The notes beneath the pieces were generated by a model, which saw only the letters and a program-made list of their open reading frames with translations, was not told the DNA's origin and did not search any database. Below, one piece after another: positions 1-6,473 of a DNA stretch of 12,154 nt (positions are counted from its first letter, which is position 1; each line of letters opens with the position of its first letter). The translations under genes were made by a program, and so were the position numbers. This stretch comes from Alphaproteobacteria bacterium (GTDB lineage Bacteria; Pseudomonadota; Alphaproteobacteria; Rickettsiales; 21-14-0-20-44-7): contig JABDBO010000031.1 in NCBI GenBank assembly GCA_013288575.1, positions 1 through 12,154 on the forward strand, written 5' to 3'.

Positions 1-27
1 GCTGTGAACCCAAGTTTATAAACAAAT

Positions 28-31
28 GGAG
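28..31 (+). promoter_or_regulatory. Shine-Dalgarno GGAG deciding the start of the first gene
   Basis: GGAG lies six bases upstream of ATG 38. The alternative ATG at 26 overlaps this motif and has no ribosome-binding site of its own. Confidence 0.6.
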
Positions 32-37
32 ACTAAA

Positions 38-442
38 ATGAAAAAACTAACCTTAACTGCTATTGCACTCGTTGCAGTAGTTTCTACCGGCGCTTCTGCC
101 CGTGAAGTTGATTCACAAGGCCAGCGCATTTTTGACGATTGGTCATATTCAACTGACGAAAGACCAACTTCTGGTTCTAGCAACTGGCAAGGTGATAAAC
201 CAGTAGATCAACAAGTAATTCGCGATCAACGCCGCCAGCAATGGGAAAATGCTACTCCTGAGCAAAAAAAGCAAATGAGAGCAAAACACCAAGCTCACAA
301 AAAAGCTGCTGCAGCTAAAACTTCTGCTGCTCCTGCTGCTGCTAAACCAGCTACTACTGCTAAGCATCACCACCACCACAAAAAAGCTGCTGCTCCGAAA
401 AGCGCTTTAGCTCCGGCAGAAACACCTCCTGGTAATCAATAG
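38..442 (+). CDS. Small exported Ala/Lys/His-rich protein, function unknown
   Basis: I do not recognise this 134-residue protein. It begins with a clear Sec signal peptide: MKK, a hydrophobic core of about residues 4-17, and an Ala-Ser-Ala cleavage site at about 19-21, so the mature chain is probably periplasmic or outer-membrane associated. The mature N-terminal half is polar, with several Trp and Gln and an E-Q-K-K-Q-M stretch. The C-terminal half, from about residue 85, is low-complexity Ala/Lys/Pro/Thr with five consecutive His at 110-114, flanked by lysines. That tail could bind metal, polyanion or cell wall, but this is inference. I chose ATG 38 over the in-frame ATG 26 because a GGAG Shine-Dalgarno at 28-31 sits six bases before it and the signal peptide then starts normally. 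Alanine codons are dominated by GCT, giving a triplet-repeat look at about 305-355. rnd starts five bases after its stop, so the two may be co-transcribed. Confidence 0.8.
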   Translation: MKKLTLTAIALVAVVSTGASAREVDSQGQRIFDDWSYSTDERPTSGSSNWQGDKPVDQQVIRDQRRQQWENATPEQKKQMRAKHQAHKKAAAAKTSAAPAAAKPATTAKHHHHHKKAAAPKSALAPAETPPGNQ

Positions 443-447
443 TTTGA

Positions 448-1602
448 GTGAGCAAGACACACTCAAATTATATTGATTCTCAAGGACAACTTGAAGATTT
501 GTGCGGGCTCCTTATTAATGCAGATTATATCTGCGTTGATACGGAGTTCCTGCGCGAACGCTCTTTTTTCCCGCAATTATGCCTGATTCAATTGGGTTTT
601 GGCGCCCCGGCAGATCTTAAAACATACGCGGTTGACCCTTTAGCCAAACTAGATTTAAAGCCACTTTTAAAAATTCTTATCAGCGATAAATTGCTGATCT
701 TCCATTCCGGTAAACAGGATCTGGAAATCATTTATAACCTCACCGGCGAATTGCCGAAGAATATTTTCGATACGCAAATTGCCGCCATGGTTTGCGGCTT
801 TGGCGAACAGGTGAGCTATCAAGAATTAGTGCGCGAGTTCTGTAAAGCAGAAATTGATAAATCTCAGCGCTTTACCGACTGGTCTAAGCGGCCATTAAAC
901 CAGAAACAAGTTGATTATGCCCTGGCTGATGTCGCTTATTTACCTGAAATTTATAAAAAGCTTTCCGAGAAAATGAACTCCAAGGAGCGCAAAATCTGGC
1001 TTAAGGAAGAAGAAGCCTGGCTGATTAACCCTGAAAACTACCGCGATGAACCAGAAGACGCCTGGCAGCGCATCAAGCACCGCGACAAGAAGAATTCCCA
1101 TTTAGGCATATTGCAGGAAATTGCCAAATGGCGGGATTTGCGCGCGCGCGAAATGAACAAGCCGCGCCGCTGGGTGATGAAGGATGAAAGCCTGACTGAA
1201 ATTGCGCTGCGCAAACCTGAGACTGAGCAGGAATTAAAAGATATTCGTAATATCGGCAGTTTAAGCAAACCAGTGGTGAAAGAAATTTTGGCCGCAGTAA
1301 AACGCGGGCTTGAAATGCCTAAAGATAAAATTCCCCAGCTTAAAAAACGCCCGAATAAAACCGCAGATGCAGCAGTGGTGGATTTGCTCAAACTCTTATT
1401 TAAACTGAAATGCGCTGAAAGTGACGTTGCGCCGAAATTAATGGGTAATACTGAAGATATTGAAAAGCTCGCGCATGGCGGCAAAACCATTTTTTCTGAA
1501 GGCTGGCGCTATGATATTTTTGGCCGCGATGCCGAGCGGTTGCTGGCCGGCGAGTTGAAGTTCAGCGTTGATGCAAAGACAGGTAAGCTTAAAATTGAAT
1601 AA
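448..1602 (+). CDS. rnd: Ribonuclease D
   Basis: RNase D is a cytoplasmic 3'-to-5' exoribonuclease that trims tRNA precursors and other structured RNA 3' ends. The 384-residue product has the DEDDy exonuclease fold. Exo I is D31-T-E33, Exo II includes H86 and D91 in an F-H-S-G-K-Q-D context, and Exo III is Y157-x3-D161. An HRDC nucleic-acid-binding domain follows at about residues 215-290, with the typical W-R-D-x-R-A-R-E-x-N-x-P-R motif, and then a variable C-terminal region. Length and domain order match bacterial RNase D. The only reasonable start is GTG 448, because no in-frame ATG precedes the conserved N-terminus. There is no good Shine-Dalgarno, and the upstream stop is five bases away, so translation may depend on coupling to the preceding exported-protein gene. 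Confidence 0.95.
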   Translation: MSKTHSNYIDSQGQLEDLCGLLINADYICVDTEFLRERSFFPQLCLIQLGFGAPADLKTYAVDPLAKLDLKPLLKILISDKLLIFHSGKQDLEIIYNLTGELPKNIFDTQIAAMVCGFGEQVSYQELVREFCKAEIDKSQRFTDWSKRPLNQKQVDYALADVAYLPEIYKKLSEKMNSKERKIWLKEEEAWLINPENYRDEPEDAWQRIKHRDKKNSHLGILQEIAKWRDLRAREMNKPRRWVMKDESLTEIALRKPETEQELKDIRNIGSLSKPVVKEILAAVKRGLEMPKDKIPQLKKRPNKTADAAVVDLLKLLFKLKCAESDVAPKLMGNTEDIEKLAHGGKTIFSEGWRYDIFGRDAERLLAGELKFSVDAKTGKLKIE

Positions 1603-1637
1603 GAACTTAAGAACATTAGAACTTGGAACGTTAGAAA
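1603..1637 (+). repeat. Degenerate ~8-bp direct repeat array (GAAC units) between rnd and holB
   Basis: GAAC begins at 1603, 1611, 1619 and 1626, with a decayed GAAA at 1634. Spacing is 8, 8, 7 and 8 bp, and the unit resembles GAACTTAA or GAACATTA. The array fills most of the 55-bp gap between the two genes. I see no promoter motif in it. Confidence 0.6.
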
Positions 1638-1655
1638 TATTAATCTAAGTTCTAA
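1616..1655 (+). promoter_or_regulatory. Inverted repeat immediately upstream of the holB start
   Basis: TTAGAACTT at 1616-1624 is perfectly complementary to AAGTTCTAA at 1647-1655. Pairing continues inward by a G-U, a G-C and an A-U pair, leaving a loop of about 16 nt. The 3' arm ends two bases before the holB ATG, in the position of a Shine-Dalgarno, so the RNA hairpin would occlude or replace normal initiation. It has no U-tract and is not a typical terminator. Confidence 0.5.
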
Positions 1656-1657
1656 CT

Positions 1658-2620
1658 ATGTCCCTAGCAAACCACATACTCGGCCACGACGAAGCAGAAA
1701 AATTGCTATTCTCCGGCAATCGCAATAAATCGCGGAGTTTCCTGCTTGAAGGGCAGCAAGGTATTGGCAAATCGGCCCTGGCGGTAAAATTTGCCGCTGA
1801 TATTTTAAACTGCCCGCTTGAGCGCATAACTGGCCGCAACCACCCAGATCTCTATGTTTTGGAACGCCGGGTTGATGAAAAAACCGGCAAGCAAAAAAAA
1901 GAAATTTCCATTGAAGATGCGCGTGCGATGAAAGATTTCCTAACCCGCACTCCGGCCGAAGGAACACATCGCGTAGTAATTGTTGATTCGGCCGATGAAC
2001 TGCGCATGGAAGCTGCCAATTGCATTTTGAAAGCCGTTGAGGAGCCACCGCGCCATTCAGTTATCATATTGCTTTCACATGGCGGATTCGTGCTGCCAAC
2101 AATCCGCTCACGTTGCACACAGATTCGCCTTCAGCCCCTGCCTAAGACGCAGATGCATAAAGTGATCGGCAATATCATGAGCAATGTGCATGAAAGTGAT
2201 ATCGAACAGCTCACCATGCTTGCCGAAGGCTCGCCCGGCACCGCGAAGATGATTTATGAAAATGACGGATTATGGATTATCGGCGAACTGGCAGAAATTT
2301 TCCATAATTACCCGCGTTCTGATTATCTGCAATTCAGCAAATTTGCCGAGAGAGTCGCCAAAAATGAGAAAGGTTGGGATGTTTTTTGCTTCATATTGGG
2401 CTGGCTGCTCACCTCACTGGCCAAAGCTTCTGTGCGCGGAGAAGCATTGGAAATTTCTGGCACTCAGATTAATATGAACATCCATGTCCCGCTTTTGCTT
2501 GATGCAATTGATGAGTGGGAAGAACATCAGCGTAACAGCGATATTTATAACCTCGACCATAAACAAGTGATTGTAAATACACTGCTAAAAATTGCCGAAT
2601 GCTGGATTACGCAAGCCTAG
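1658..2620 (+). CDS. holB: DNA polymerase III, delta' subunit (clamp loader)
   Basis: The delta' subunit is the stator of the clamp-loader complex, which opens the beta sliding clamp and loads it onto primed DNA. The 320-residue product has an AAA+ fold. The Walker A motif G-x-Q-G-I-G-K-S is at 32-39, the degenerate Walker B V-D-S-A-D-E-L is at 109-115, N-C-I-L-K-A-V-E-E-P-P is at 121-131, and the clamp-loader SRC motif is at 151-153. The region after Walker A (about 50-85) carries R-N-H-P-D-L-Y-V-L and D-E-K-T-G but only one cysteine, so the zinc module of E. coli delta' is absent; this is the alphaproteobacterial form as I know it. ATG 1658 fits the family N-terminus. No Shine-Dalgarno is visible because the inverted repeat occupies that site. 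The stop TAG shares CTAG with the convergent pseudopilin stop. Family context makes holB secure, although the C-terminal third is diverged. Confidence 0.93.
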   Translation: MSLANHILGHDEAEKLLFSGNRNKSRSFLLEGQQGIGKSALAVKFAADILNCPLERITGRNHPDLYVLERRVDEKTGKQKKEISIEDARAMKDFLTRTPAEGTHRVVIVDSADELRMEAANCILKAVEEPPRHSVIILLSHGGFVLPTIRSRCTQIRLQPLPKTQMHKVIGNIMSNVHESDIEQLTMLAEGSPGTAKMIYENDGLWIIGELAEIFHNYPRSDYLQFSKFAERVAKNEKGWDVFCFILGWLLTSLAKASVRGEALEISGTQINMNIHVPLLLDAIDEWEEHQRNSDIYNLDHKQVIVNTLLKIAECWITQA

Positions 2621-3339
2621 TTTAAGCCGCCGGACTGGGAAAGAATATCAATTGATAGAAAGCAATTAACGCCGCTTGAAGAAACATTATACCGAAAACC
2701 ACCAGGCACAGTTGCATCTGCTACTGTACAGCCACCGGTTTCGCTTGTGCCGATTATAATTCCAGTATCCTTATTAGGCAGACCGTCATCCATTTTTTGA
2801 TCAATTGCCAAAGCTTCCACTGGAGTGAATGTATTTTTCATATTGTTTAAATTCACGTCAGCTGCACTATAATCGGCAACATAATAGGCATTTCGGCTTG
2901 GCGTAGAATCTGCAACCATTACCCCGCTGTTAACCCCCAGACCAATTTTGGGCACATTTTGGTTCGGCCCAATATTTCTGATTAAACCTGTAGCACTTAA
3001 GTCATTTACATAAATAGGGTCGCTAGAGTCAAAACCGGATTGCTGGAGCTGCGGCCAAAAATTAGCAATTTCAGAATCAAAATGAGTGAGGTTTTTGGTG
3101 CTGTCAAAAATCAACCCATCGCCATCGCCGGCCGGGCTGAATAATTTGCTGTCGCCGGGAAGTGAATTATATTTGGTCTGAAAATTGGCAACCGCTGCAT
3201 CAAATTGGTAAATTTCCCTTACCATCGCCTGAACCTTAGCAGTTCCTATCATACTTTGCGCAACTAATATCCCGCCAATCAACAGGCCGATAATAACCAG
3301 CACAATCGATAGCTCAACCAGGGTAAAGCCGCGTTTCAC
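2617..3339 (-). CDS. Type IV pilin/pseudopilin-like prepilin protein
   Basis: This 240-residue protein carries a class III signal peptide. A short leader M-K-R-G is followed by mature F5-T-L-V-E9-L-S and a hydrophobic helix of about residues 5-27, the substrate signature of prepilin peptidase and of N-methylation at F5. The globular part includes the common prepilin segment F-D-A-A-V-A-N-F-Q-T-K-Y-N-S-L-P-G-D at about 46-63. Two cysteines near the C-terminus (about C204 and C226) could form the disulfide seen in type IV pilins. The start is GTG 3339, supported by an AAGGGA Shine-Dalgarno. No secretin, ATPase or platform gene is nearby, so it is an orphan here. It might be a minor pilin, a type II secretion pseudopilin or a competence-type pilin, and the sequence cannot decide between them. 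It is divergent from metG with an overlapping promoter region. Confidence 0.88.
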   Translation of the reverse strand: MKRGFTLVELSIVLVIIGLLIGGILVAQSMIGTAKVQAMVREIYQFDAAVANFQTKYNSLPGDSKLFSPAGDGDGLIFDSTKNLTHFDSEIANFWPQLQQSGFDSSDPIYVNDLSATGLIRNIGPNQNVPKIGLGVNSGVMVADSTPSRNAYYVADYSAADVNLNNMKNTFTPVEALAIDQKMDDGLPNKDTGIIIGTSETGGCTVADATVPGGFRYNVSSSGVNCFLSIDILSQSGGLN

Positions 3340-3345
3340 TATATT

Positions 3346-3351
3346 TCCCTT
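3346..3351 (-). promoter_or_regulatory. Shine-Dalgarno supporting the pseudopilin GTG start
   Basis: On the minus strand AAGGGA lies six bases upstream of the GTG at 3339-3337. It is one of the clearest ribosome-binding sites in the window and justifies the non-ATG start. Confidence 0.65.
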
Positions 3352-3378
3352 TGAATAATCCTAAGCTTTCATTATAAG
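3351..3378 (+). promoter_or_regulatory. Putative sigma-70 promoter of metG
   Basis: TTGAAT at 3351-3356 and TATAAG at 3373-3378 are separated by 16 bases, giving a start of transcription near 3385 and a leader of about 35 nt before metG. The -10 overlaps the -10 of the opposite-strand pseudopilin gene, so the two promoters probably exclude each other. Confidence 0.45.
3371..3376 (-). promoter_or_regulatory. Putative -10 box of the pseudopilin gene
   Basis: The minus strand reads a perfect TATAAT here, about 31 bases upstream of the GTG start and upstream of the Shine-Dalgarno. No good -35 hexamer is seen at the usual distance, so the promoter may be weak or activator dependent. Confidence 0.4.
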
Positions 3379-3419
3379 GGTTTTCGGGCTAAGAAATGGT
3401 TAAAAGCTAACTTATTGAT

Positions 3420-4937
3420 ATGAAAGAGAAATTCTACATTACCACGCCGATTTATTATGTGAATGACAAGCCGCATATCGGCCATGCATATACGTCAATT
3501 GCCTGCGATGTTCTGGCGCGTTTCATGCGGCTGGATGGGCGTAAGGTAAAGTTTCTTTCCGGCACTGATGAGCATGGGCAGAAAGTTGAGCAGACTGCCG
3601 CTAAACTCAACACTACTCCACAAAAACTGGCTGATGAAAATTCCGAGCATTTCCGCGAGTTGTTGAAAACACTCAACATCAGCAATGATGATTTTATTCG
3701 CACCACAGAAGAGCGCCACAAACAGGGCGCGCAGGCATTTTGGAAAGTTCTGCAGAAAAGCGGTTATATATATTCCGGCAAATATTCCGGCTGGTATTCA
3801 GTTCGTGATGAAGCTTATTACCAGGAATCAGAATTGGTTAACGGCAAAGCGCCAACCGGTGCTGATGTTGAATGGGTAGAAGAGCCGAGCTATTTCTTTA
3901 AACTCTCTGCTTTCCAAGATTCGCTATTAGAGTTTTATGAAAAAAATCCAAATTTTATCGCGCCAGAAAGCCGCCGCAATGAAGTAATCGCTTTTGTGAA
4001 AAGCGGTTTGAAAGATCTCTCGATTTCGCGCACCACTTTCAAATGGGGAATTCCAGTTCCTGGCGATGAAAAGCACGTGATGTACGTCTGGCTTGATGCG
4101 CTCGCCAATTATTTAACCGCACTTGGTTATCCATTCAAAACAGAATTCTGGCCAGCTGATTTGCATATGGTAGGCAAAGATATTTTGCGCTTCCATGCCG
4201 TTTACTGGCCAGCATTTTTAATGGCTGCTGATATCGACCCGCCGCTCCGTATTTTTGCGCATGGCTGGTGGACAAATGAAGGGCAGAAAATTTCCAAATC
4301 GCTCGGCAATGTGATTGATCCTAATGAGCTAGTTGCAACTTATGGCTTGGACCAAACAAGATATTTCCTGATGCGCGAAATTCCTTTTGGCAATGATGGT
4401 GATTTTAGCCGCGAGAAAATGGTGACGCGTATTAATGCGGATTTAGCCAATAATATCGGTAATCTCGCGCAGCGCGTGCTTTCGATGATAAACAAAAATT
4501 GCGATGGCATTGTGCCTGAATTCCATTTTGAGGAATCGGATAAAAAATTGCTTAGTTTTGCTTTCGTGCAGGCAGATAAAATCAGAAATGAAATTATTTA
4601 TGATCAACATTTTAGCCGCGCGCTGGAATTAATTGGACAGATCGCCACCCGCGCTAATGAACATATTGATTCCAATGCACCGTGGAAATTAAAGAAAGAA
4701 AATCCGGAGCGCATGAAATCCGTTTTATATACTTTGGCCGAGTGCCTGCGCCGCATTGGTTTGTTGCTCCAGCCATTTGTGCCGGATGCTGCTGCTAAAT
4801 TGCTCGATCAATTGGCAATTCCGGCAGATCACCGCTTATTCCACACAGTTGGGGCAGGGAGTGCGCTTCGCCCAGGCACTAAATTGCCGGCACCTGAGGG
4901 GCTTTTCCCACGCTGGGAAGAGAAGAAGCCTTTATAA
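3420..4937 (+). CDS. metG: Methionyl-tRNA synthetase
   Basis: MetRS activates methionine with ATP and charges elongator and initiator tRNA-Met in the cytoplasm. The 505-residue product is a class I synthetase. The H-I-G-H motif is at 19-22 within the P-I-Y-Y-V-N-D-K-P-H-I-G-H context, and the KMSKS loop reads K-I-S-K-S at 290-294, a common variant. The connective-peptide region W-Y-S-V-R-D-E-A-Y-Y has no zinc-knuckle cysteines, and the protein ends soon after the anticodon-binding helical domain without the C-terminal tRNA-binding extension. This is therefore the short, zinc-free form common in Alphaproteobacteria. The C-terminal P-A-P-E-G-L-F-P-R motif is typical of that group. ATG 3420 matches the family start, but the Shine-Dalgarno is weak. 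The stop is one base from the convergent secB stop. Confidence 0.96.
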   Translation: MKEKFYITTPIYYVNDKPHIGHAYTSIACDVLARFMRLDGRKVKFLSGTDEHGQKVEQTAAKLNTTPQKLADENSEHFRELLKTLNISNDDFIRTTEERHKQGAQAFWKVLQKSGYIYSGKYSGWYSVRDEAYYQESELVNGKAPTGADVEWVEEPSYFFKLSAFQDSLLEFYEKNPNFIAPESRRNEVIAFVKSGLKDLSISRTTFKWGIPVPGDEKHVMYVWLDALANYLTALGYPFKTEFWPADLHMVGKDILRFHAVYWPAFLMAADIDPPLRIFAHGWWTNEGQKISKSLGNVIDPNELVATYGLDQTRYFLMREIPFGNDGDFSREKMVTRINADLANNIGNLAQRVLSMINKNCDGIVPEFHFEESDKKLLSFAFVQADKIRNEIIYDQHFSRALELIGQIATRANEHIDSNAPWKLKKENPERMKSVLYTLAECLRRIGLLLQPFVPDAAAKLLDQLAIPADHRLFHTVGAGSALRPGTKLPAPEGLFPRWEEKKPL

Positions 4938-4938
4938 A

Positions 4939-5397
4939 CTAAGCCGCTTGTGCTTTTCGTGAATTATAAATTGCTTCGAAATTGATCGGCTCCAATAGAA
5001 GAGCGGGGAAGCCGCCTTCCTGCACTAAATCTGCAATTAAACGGCGCGCGAATGGGAAAATTACCGATGCACATTCAACCAACAGAATTTTATCATGCTC
5101 TTCGGCTTTAAGTTCAGGATTTATAATAAATAACCCGGCGTAAACAACTTCAACTAAAAACAATGCCTTGCCTTCGCCATCAGCTTTTGCAGTGACACGC
5201 AATGCCACTTCATAAGCATTATCACGTAATTTGCCGATATTAACATCAACGCCTACACCCATGCCTGGTTTGGCGGCAGATTCAGTTAAAAATACGCCCG
5301 GAGCTTGCGGGTTTTCAAACGAAATATCTTTTACGTAAAGCCCGCTAAGCTTGAATTTTGGCGCATTTTCCAGCGGTTTTTCTTGATTTTTAGCCAT
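4939..5397 (-). CDS. secB: Protein-export chaperone SecB
   Basis: SecB is a tetrameric cytosolic chaperone that keeps preproteins unfolded and hands them to SecA at the Sec translocon. The 152-residue product spans the whole SecB fold, with K-F-K-L-S-G-L-Y-V-K-D-I-S-F-E-N-P at the start, Y-A-G-L-F near the middle, L-L-V-E-C-A-S-V-I-F-P-F-A-R and G-G-F-P-A-L-L-L-E-P-I-N-F toward the end. An in-frame GTG at 5427 would add ten unconserved residues. I prefer ATG 5397 because AAGG lies six bases upstream and the length then matches the family. It is divergent from a Tim44/TimA gene, a known alphaproteobacterial arrangement. It likely serves the signal-peptide proteins predicted in this same window. 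Confidence 0.96.
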   Translation of the reverse strand: MAKNQEKPLENAPKFKLSGLYVKDISFENPQAPGVFLTESAAKPGMGVGVDVNIGKLRDNAYEVALRVTAKADGEGKALFLVEVVYAGLFIINPELKAEEHDKILLVECASVIFPFARRLIADLVQEGGFPALLLEPINFEAIYNSRKAQAA

Positions 5398-5402
5398 GTT
5401 TA

Positions 5403-5406
5403 CCTT
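5403..5406 (-). promoter_or_regulatory. Shine-Dalgarno deciding the secB start
   Basis: The minus strand reads AAGG six bases before ATG 5397. The upstream GTG 5427 has no comparable site and lies close to the predicted -10, so it is unlikely to be used. Confidence 0.55.
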
Positions 5407-5433
5407 GTATTTTGATGTTTTTTGCACTATATT
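5405..5433 (+). promoter_or_regulatory. Putative sigma-70 promoter of the timA gene
   Basis: TTGTAT at 5405-5410 and TATATT at 5428-5433 have a 17-base spacer. Predicted transcription starts near 5440, about 24 bases before ATG 5464. Confidence 0.4.
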
Positions 5434-5435
5434 GG

Positions 5436-5441
5436 AGTATA
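5436..5441 (-). promoter_or_regulatory. Putative -10 box of secB
   Basis: The minus strand reads TATACT, about 38 bases upstream of the chosen ATG. No convincing -35 is seen at 16-18 bases. It interleaves with the opposite-strand timA promoter in a 66-bp divergent gap. Confidence 0.3.
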
Positions 5442-5463
5442 CGAAAATTAAAAGTTTAAACTG

Positions 5464-6150
5464 ATGAGCGACTTGGAAATATTTATCTTTGCCGGCATTG
5501 CCTTATTTTTTGCCTATAAAATTTGGACTGTATTGGGTAAAACCAATGGGGACGAAAAAGCACGTGCCAATGGCAAGATTATTGATGCTAACGCTTATGC
5601 AGAAAAGCTTCGCACAGCCGCGCAAACCAATAAAGATGATAGCAAAACCGTCATTTTAAACCCGGCGCAAAAAGATGATGTTCAGGAAGAAATCCCTGCC
5701 AATCTTAAAACCAGCGTTGATGATGCCAAGAAAATTGACCCAAGTTTCACTTTGAAGAAATTTAAAGATGGCGCGGTGCAAGCATTTGAATTGGTTATAG
5801 AATCATTTAGCAAAAAGAAGCGCGATGCTTTGCAGTTTCTGTTAAGCGATGATGTTTATGCCAATTTCAACAATGAAATTGAAAAGCGTGATGCCCAAGG
5901 CTTAGATGCCAGCACAACAGTTGTTGCGTTGGACAATGCCGAAATTCTTGAAGTCGAAGTAAAAGATAATATCTGCCATATCGTGGTGAAATTCGTTTCT
6001 GAGCAAATCCACTTCATCAAAAACAAAGCTGGTGAAATTATCGAAGGCAGCAAAAGCCAGATTGACCGCGTAACTGATATTTGGACTTTTGAGCGCAACC
6101 TCACCAGCAAAAAGCCTAATTGGACCGTTGTCGGCATCCAAAGCGCTTAA
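5464..6150 (+). CDS. timA: Tim44/TimA-family inner-membrane adaptor protein
   Basis: The 228-residue product has one N-terminal membrane helix (about residues 4-22), a charged low-complexity linker (about 25-90), and a C-terminal Tim44-like domain from about residue 90 to the end. The domain holds F-K-D-G-A-V-Q-A-F-E-L-V-I-E-S-F, L-L-S-D-D-V-Y-A-N-F and a terminal W-T-F-E-R-N-L-x-S-K-x-P-N-W-x-V-V-G-I motif. This is the bacterial relative of the mitochondrial import motor adaptor Tim44, and the family is described in Alphaproteobacteria as TimA. Its bacterial role is not settled; an envelope or protein-export adaptor is plausible given secB next door. The fxsA-like membrane gene I would expect between secB and timA in many relatives is missing. 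The start codon has only a weak upstream purine stretch. Confidence 0.88.
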   Translation: MSDLEIFIFAGIALFFAYKIWTVLGKTNGDEKARANGKIIDANAYAEKLRTAAQTNKDDSKTVILNPAQKDDVQEEIPANLKTSVDDAKKIDPSFTLKKFKDGAVQAFELVIESFSKKKRDALQFLLSDDVYANFNNEIEKRDAQGLDASTTVVALDNAEILEVEVKDNICHIVVKFVSEQIHFIKNKAGEIIEGSKSQIDRVTDIWTFERNLTSKKPNWTVVGIQSA

Positions 6151-6174
6151 AGATCATCTATAATTTGTAGAATT

Positions 6175-6396
6175 CTAGCGGCGGGCGGATTTGACCATAT
6201 TGCCTAGATCTGAACCTACCATCGAAGCATAATGCTGAGGGTTCAAATCTGGTGCTGACGCACCGGCAATTTGGCCAACATGGCTGGTTAAGCCATTGAG
6301 ATTTAAAGGCATAGGCTCGCCTTTAATTGCGTGAACTGACATGCTTCCGGCAACTACCATGGCACTTAATTTAATGACTGATGCGATAACTTTCAT
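6175..6396 (-). CDS. Small exported protein, function unknown
   Basis: I do not recognise this 73-residue protein. It begins with a signal-peptide-like stretch: M-K-V, a hydrophobic run of about residues 4-20, and a Val-His-Ala cleavage site at about 21-23. The predicted mature part is only about 50 residues. It is rich in Gly, Ser, Asn and Leu, has no cysteine and ends K-S-A-R-R. An in-frame TTG at 6414 would extend the N-terminus by six residues. I prefer ATG 6396, though neither start has a good Shine-Dalgarno and a short inverted repeat (GGCTA/TAGCC arms, 6399-6412) sits just upstream. It lies about 67 bases downstream of argF on the same strand, so it may be read from the argF transcript, and it converges with timA across a 24-bp gap. 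It could be an envelope microprotein. Real coding is likely but not certain. Confidence 0.6.
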   Translation of the reverse strand: MKVIASVIKLSAMVVAGSMSVHAIKGEPMPLNLNGLTSHVGQIAGASAPDLNPQHYASMVGSDLGNMVKSARR

Positions 6397-6451
6397 AAGG
6401 CTAATTTTAGCCAAAGAGGTTTAAACAATGGTTAATTTTATTAAAGAGACG

Positions 6452-6473
6452 AGATAATTTTTATTAATTATCT
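6452..6473 (-). terminator. AT-rich stem-loop at the end of argF
   Basis: AGATAATT at 6452-6459 and AATTATCT at 6466-6473 form a perfect 8-bp stem with a 6-nt loop. It overlaps the argF stop codon. On the argF transcript it is followed by CGTCTCTTT rather than a real U-tract, so it is at best a weak or processing hairpin and the downstream small gene may still be read through. Confidence 0.3.

Noticed and set aside
305..355. GCT-rich triplet tract as a possible phase-variable repeat
   Set aside because: The triplets are mixed with GCA, AAA and CCT codons and would only change length in frame, so on/off switching is unlikely.
365..379. Run of five histidine codons as a possible engineered affinity tag
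   Set aside because: It has five, not six, His, sits inside a natural Lys/Ala tail with mixed codons, and no vector sequence surrounds it.
1038..1490. 150-codon minus-strand frame inside rnd
   Set aside because: Overlaps the HRDC region of RNase D and has no independent coding signal.
1656..2048. 130-codon open frame on the minus strand inside holB
   Set aside because: It lies wholly antisense to a clear AAA+ gene, has no ribosome site and shows no recognisable domain; codon-bias shadow.
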